This document shows, piece after piece, positions 6,601 to 6,743 of a stretch of 6,743 nucleotides of DNA (position 1 is the first letter of the stretch; every line of letters starts with the position of its first letter). Location of the stretch: positions 1 to 6,743 of the forward strand of contig JBLHKE010000435.1 of assembly GCA_047619485.1 (NCBI GenBank), written 5' to 3'. The translations under genes and the position numbers were made by a program. This stretch comes from JBLHKE01 sp047619485 (lineage in GTDB: Bacteria > Verrucomicrobiota > Verrucomicrobiia > Verrucomicrobiales > DEV007). The notes under the pieces were generated by a model that worked only from the letters and a program-made list of their open reading frames with translations, was not told where the DNA came from and did not search any database.

Positions 6601-6743
6601 CAGATGACGGTGCTCTTGCGGGACGATGATGGGAGCGAGCTGCGCAGCGCATCCGAGGCACTCATGGTGGCCAGCGCAGATTCGGGTGCGATACCTGGTC
6701 CGGTAATCGGCCTCACTGGGGGCGATTGGATCGGAGTGGTAGG
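3622..6743 (+). CDS. PQQ-dependent sugar dehydrogenase (GSDH) fused to diheme cytochrome c and beta-sandwich modules (3' end outside window)
   Basis: A frame of 1040 codons is open to the right edge. Domains in order: signal peptide (1-26); GSDH six-bladed propeller (~58-443) with GLLGLAFHPDY at 115-125, probable catalytic His183 in HNGGD, IGDNG at 200-204, IPPDNPF at 252-258, FRNPWRF at 283-289 and DVGNAAWEEIN at 302-312; diheme cytochrome region (~449-757) with CATCH at 595-599 and CSFCH at 674-678; DUF1349-like domain (~760-928); Ig-like module (~930-1018); start of a WIG module (GGDWIG at 1033-1038). The family oxidises sugars with PQQ as cofactor. The in-chain hemes would be the electron acceptors (inference). 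The cytochrome part resembles the SO_2930/TIGR03806-type proteins (WSDYADKTRW at 481-490, RRLETRV at 533-539, QLNRD at 613-617). The start is bounded by an in-frame TAA at 3616-3618. ATG 3622, 3625 and 3634 are all possible, and none has a strong Shine-Dalgarno. Confidence 0.95.
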   Translation, partial: MMGKMIKFQFSLVVIVLVMLAAPVSSQVGMSRVPNTTIQMPAEMPVSGFGLVPALGSLRFEEPVAIAFPPGEVGRVFVVERRGRILVVDRTEPEPSASVFLDIRNEVNSSWIESGLLGLAFHPDYATNGYFYVFRTSTESSAASPGYRHNVVVRYSVSVADPNAALLESKEYIVKQLDVSPEHNGGDIHFGPDGYLYFSIGDNGPGPVDASDHPHQPIDGGMFGGVFRIDVDLRPDSVAPNPHHAVTGNYAIPPDNPFIGVTEHHGVAVDPGEVRTEFYAYGFRNPWRFSFHPVTGALYLGDVGNAAWEEINIVEPGENYGWPYIEGLTENNFNGPGKGVRSSPPEVLIRHGRENFRGNSIVGGVFYQGSDLPGLDGAYIYGDHRSGHLWAMFPGGGGGIKTPENWLASKFGISSFGRDAADGSLLVANVSTGEIDRLVYVPPEEADPFPQTLDETGIFADLTTLEPNPGVLPYQLNQRFWSDYADKTRWFSVPDVADKIDFSSDGQWQFPAGTVWVKHFDLEMVRGDASSKRRLETRVIVGGGDEMYGVTYRWDPDTGVAALVPAEGMDEPLEIQETDGSIRQQVWRYPGRGECATCHTPAKQFAVGFNSAQLNRDVLLGGELHNQIKLLSEAGYFENPPDDEGIVELRRESDLADERVGIHDRARSYLSVNCSFCHRPGTLTDYWDGRLSTDYKDMGFSSRILKEGSPASSTLHWRLTTRGIIRMPTVGSYEVDQVGQELVRRWIASFPLAPWEQTKLGNPEREGSASVEGNLDEITVAGASGGVGSLTGQFLHQGTSGSTQTTVRLDSQFCHVGEGSAGLMMRGAGGEAVFIGQQTDGQVTFELLGGTLVQSGGPLDFAPGGLWLRLKRENSLVSAEVRPEGGAWVLVGAGEVALPEGIDVGVLAGSESVTEVNTAKFGSFAWSSVTLLPPGEPGVYEAGDNVLLEADVDRYGTGAGVDRVEFYRDDELIGEALAAPWEFLWRDALAGDYQMTVLLRDDDGSELRSASEALMVASADSGAIPGPVIGLTGGDWIGVV
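3793..4950 (+). other. GSDH-type PQQ beta-propeller domain
   Basis: The domain covers residues ~58-443. It shows the family landmarks in order: RVFVVERRGRI (entry strand), GLLGLAFHPDY...GYFYV, HNGGD.HFGPDGYLYFSIGD, NYAIPPDNPF, FYAYGFRNPWRFSFHP, LGDVGNAAWEEIN..EPGENYGWP and GG.FYQG..LPGLDGAYIYGD. By analogy with soluble glucose dehydrogenase and aldose sugar dehydrogenase, His183 should be the catalytic base and Arg284 should lie near PQQ. These assignments come from motif position, not structure. The HNGGD...FRNPWRF variant is one I associate with PVC-group proteins rather than the E. coli YliI type. Substrate specificity cannot be predicted. Confidence 0.9.
5404..5418 (+). other. Heme c attachment motif 1 (CATCH) of protein 2
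   Basis: Cys595-Ala-Thr-Cys598-His599 is an in-frame CXXCH heme c site inside YPGRGECATCHTPA. Its equivalent in gene 1 would lie just left of the window. Confidence 0.93.
5641..5655 (+). other. Heme c attachment motif 2 (CSFCH) of protein 2
   Basis: Cys674-Ser-Phe-Cys677-His678 is an in-frame CXXCH. The ten residues LSVNCSFCHR are identical to those around the gene 1 heme, although the DNA differs at 5 of 30 bases, all synonymous. Confidence 0.94.
5899..6405 (+). other. Concanavalin-like / DUF1349-like beta-sandwich in protein 2
   Basis: Residues ~760-928 align along their length with the domain in protein 1: ITVAGASGGVGSLTGQFLHQGTSG, then VGEGSAGLMM, LWLRLKRENSLVSAEVRPEGGAW and NTAKFGSF. 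Conserved features are the TSG turn, the VGEG.AG motif, the L.LRL.RE strand and the late NTA-F strand. The domain also contains a lone Cys814, absent from protein 1. Function is inferred only by analogy. Confidence 0.68.
6409..6675 (+). repeat. Ig-like module (Big_9 type) of protein 2
   Basis: Residues ~930-1018 contain AGVDRVEFYRDDELIGEALAAP, then W-E-F-L-W-R-D-A and DYQMTVLLRDDDGSEL. It aligns with Ig-like module 1 of protein 1 at the same place in the architecture, directly after the beta-sandwich. Confidence 0.8.
6700..6743 (+). repeat. Start of the first WIG module of protein 2 (cut by window edge)
   Basis: The last codons read VIGLTGGDWIGVV, matching VAGFEGGSWIGEV of WIG module 1 in protein 1. 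The preceding DSGAIPG matches DAGAIGS. Only the first strand is inside the window, so the number of modules in protein 2 is unknown. Confidence 0.75.

Overview
The window is entirely coding on the + strand. It holds two very large, tandem, paralogous genes for secreted multidomain redox proteins. The first gene is cut by the left edge and the second by the right edge. There is no RNA gene, mobile element, CRISPR array or non-coding stretch of useful length. GC content is high. The GSDH variant (HNGGD...FGPDGYLY, YGFRNPWRFSF), the calcium-loop linker (DLDGDGEANIFEY) and the 'W-Q-P ... RRFFRL' C-terminus resemble secreted proteins I associate with Verrucomicrobiota and related PVC bacteria. That assignment is by recognition, not by search.

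Layout. Positions 1-3641 encode the C-terminal part of protein 1. It has the end of a c-type cytochrome domain (one CSFCH heme site), a concanavalin/DUF1349-like beta-sandwich, then three alternating pairs of a Big_9-type Ig-like module and a ~155-residue 'WIG' module (named here for its W-I-G start). It ends with an EF-hand-like calcium loop and a small beta-rich C-terminal domain. Positions 3622-6743 encode the N-terminal part of protein 2. It has a Sec signal peptide, a PQQ-dependent glucose/sorbosone-dehydrogenase-type beta-propeller (GSDH), a diheme cytochrome c region (CATCH and CSFCH), the same concanavalin-like domain, the same Ig-like module and the first residues of a WIG module, where the window ends.

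The two proteins line up from the second heme to the first WIG module with the same spacing: 362 residues from the heme cysteine to the WIG tryptophan in both. Gene 1 is therefore probably another full GSDH-diheme-beta-sandwich fusion. Under that model each gene is about 5.5 kb. The reading frames overlap by up to 20 bases, which points to one operon with coupled translation.

Proposed joint function (inference): exported quinohemoproteins that oxidise sugars or polysaccharide ends at PQQ, pass electrons to covalently bound hemes in the same chain, and use the long beta-sandwich arms to bind carbohydrate or the cell surface. Substrate, partners and the role of the WIG module cannot be read from the sequence.
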